5,178 nucleotides of DNA. Origin: Flavobacterium sp. Lineage in GTDB: Bacteria > Bacteroidota > Bacteroidia > Flavobacteriales > Flavobacteriaceae. This document shows positions 5,065-5,178 of the stretch, piece after piece. Numbering within the stretch: the first letter of the stretch is position 1; every line of letters begins with the position of its first letter. The translations under genes were made by a program, and so were the position numbers. The notes beneath the pieces are model-generated. The model was not told the origin of the DNA and did no database searches. It saw only the letters and a list, made by a program, of their open reading frames with translations. The stretch spans positions 1-5,178 of the forward strand of contig SEBM01000304.1 in NCBI GenBank assembly GCA_004296145.1, given 5' to 3'.

Positions 5065-5178
5065 ATGAAAAACATCATCTACGGAATATTATTTTTAGCA
5101 TTGTTTTCTTCTTGCGGCAATGGTGATTTGAAAACAACAACAACAACAACAACAAAAATTAAAATTAGGGTGTTTAAT
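5065..5178 (+). CDS. Lipoprotein, N-terminal part, cut by the window end
   Basis: The ATG at 5065 starts 38 codons that remain open to the end of the window. The N-terminus is a classic lipoprotein signal: MKN, a hydrophobic core (IIYGILFLALF) and the lipobox LFSSC with Cys17 as the lipidated residue, so the protein is exported and anchored in the envelope. After CGNGDLK come seven Thr residues encoded by perfect ACA triplets, then a basic stretch. No Asp/Glu-rich surface-export signal is obvious just after the Cys, so a periplasm-facing anchor is more likely than surface display. The start lies 11 bp after the stop of the toxin-tail remnant, the usual place for an immunity gene; some immunity proteins are envelope lipoproteins, but this role is only inferred from position. 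The mature domain is not visible. Confidence 0.75.
   Translation, partial: MKNIIYGILFLALFSSCGNGDLKTTTTTTTKIKIRVFN
5134..5154 (+). repeat. (ACA)7 microsatellite in the lipoprotein gene
   Basis: Seven perfect ACA triplets, in frame, encode Thr24-Thr30 immediately after the lipobox region. Slippage in whole units would change the length of the linker between the lipid anchor and the mature domain without shifting the frame. Confidence 0.85.

Noticed and set aside
4773..5078. A 101-residue leftward reading frame opposite the toxin-tail remnant.
   Set aside because: It is antisense to the two segments that give recognisable protein, and its composition shows no domain; it is a shadow frame.
5134..5154. 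CRISPR-like or tandem-array reading of the ACA run.
   Set aside because: It is a simple triplet microsatellite inside a coding frame, with no spacers.

Overview
The window looks like accessory chromosome of a flavobacterium or close relative (Bacteroidota). It is AT-rich, leaders upstream of genes are A/T-rich rather than strongly Shine-Dalgarno, three perfect TAnnTTTG-type -7 boxes lie in plausible intergenic positions, and an Imm51-type immunity gene sits beside the remnant of a polymorphic-toxin-like tail. The assignment rests on these traits and on protein style, not on any search.

Left part (1-1777): the C-terminal 91 codons of a protein resembling the LprI/DUF1311 lysozyme-inhibitor family, then a complete GTG-started aromatic amino acid permease of the AroP/PheP type. 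Positions 1778-1922 are non-coding and hold a strong hairpin that belongs to a 25-bp element repeated at 4713.

Middle (1923-2639): two small co-directional soluble proteins 27 bp apart, an unrecognised 113-residue protein followed by an Imm51-family immunity protein, closed by a clear hairpin terminator. With no toxin gene beside them they look like an orphan immunity island. On the opposite strand follow a 73-residue two-helix membrane protein with its own candidate promoter and a 490-residue FAD-dependent carotenoid desaturase/isomerase-like oxidoreductase.

Right part (4530-5178): about 220 bp without an intact gene, containing a candidate promoter and the second repeat copy. Next comes a decayed reading frame whose two halves, in different frames, together resemble the tail of a zinc-metallopeptidase-like toxin: HKFGH where HEFGH would be expected, then LDESYAYQFQ. 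Eleven bases downstream starts a lipoprotein gene, cut by the window end, with an ACA triplet repeat just after the lipobox. I read both accessory stretches (1778-2639 and 4650-5178) as debris and survivors of polymorphic toxin-immunity turnover, inserted around ordinary transport and metabolic genes. The toxin-immunity reading of the right part is inference from motifs and layout.
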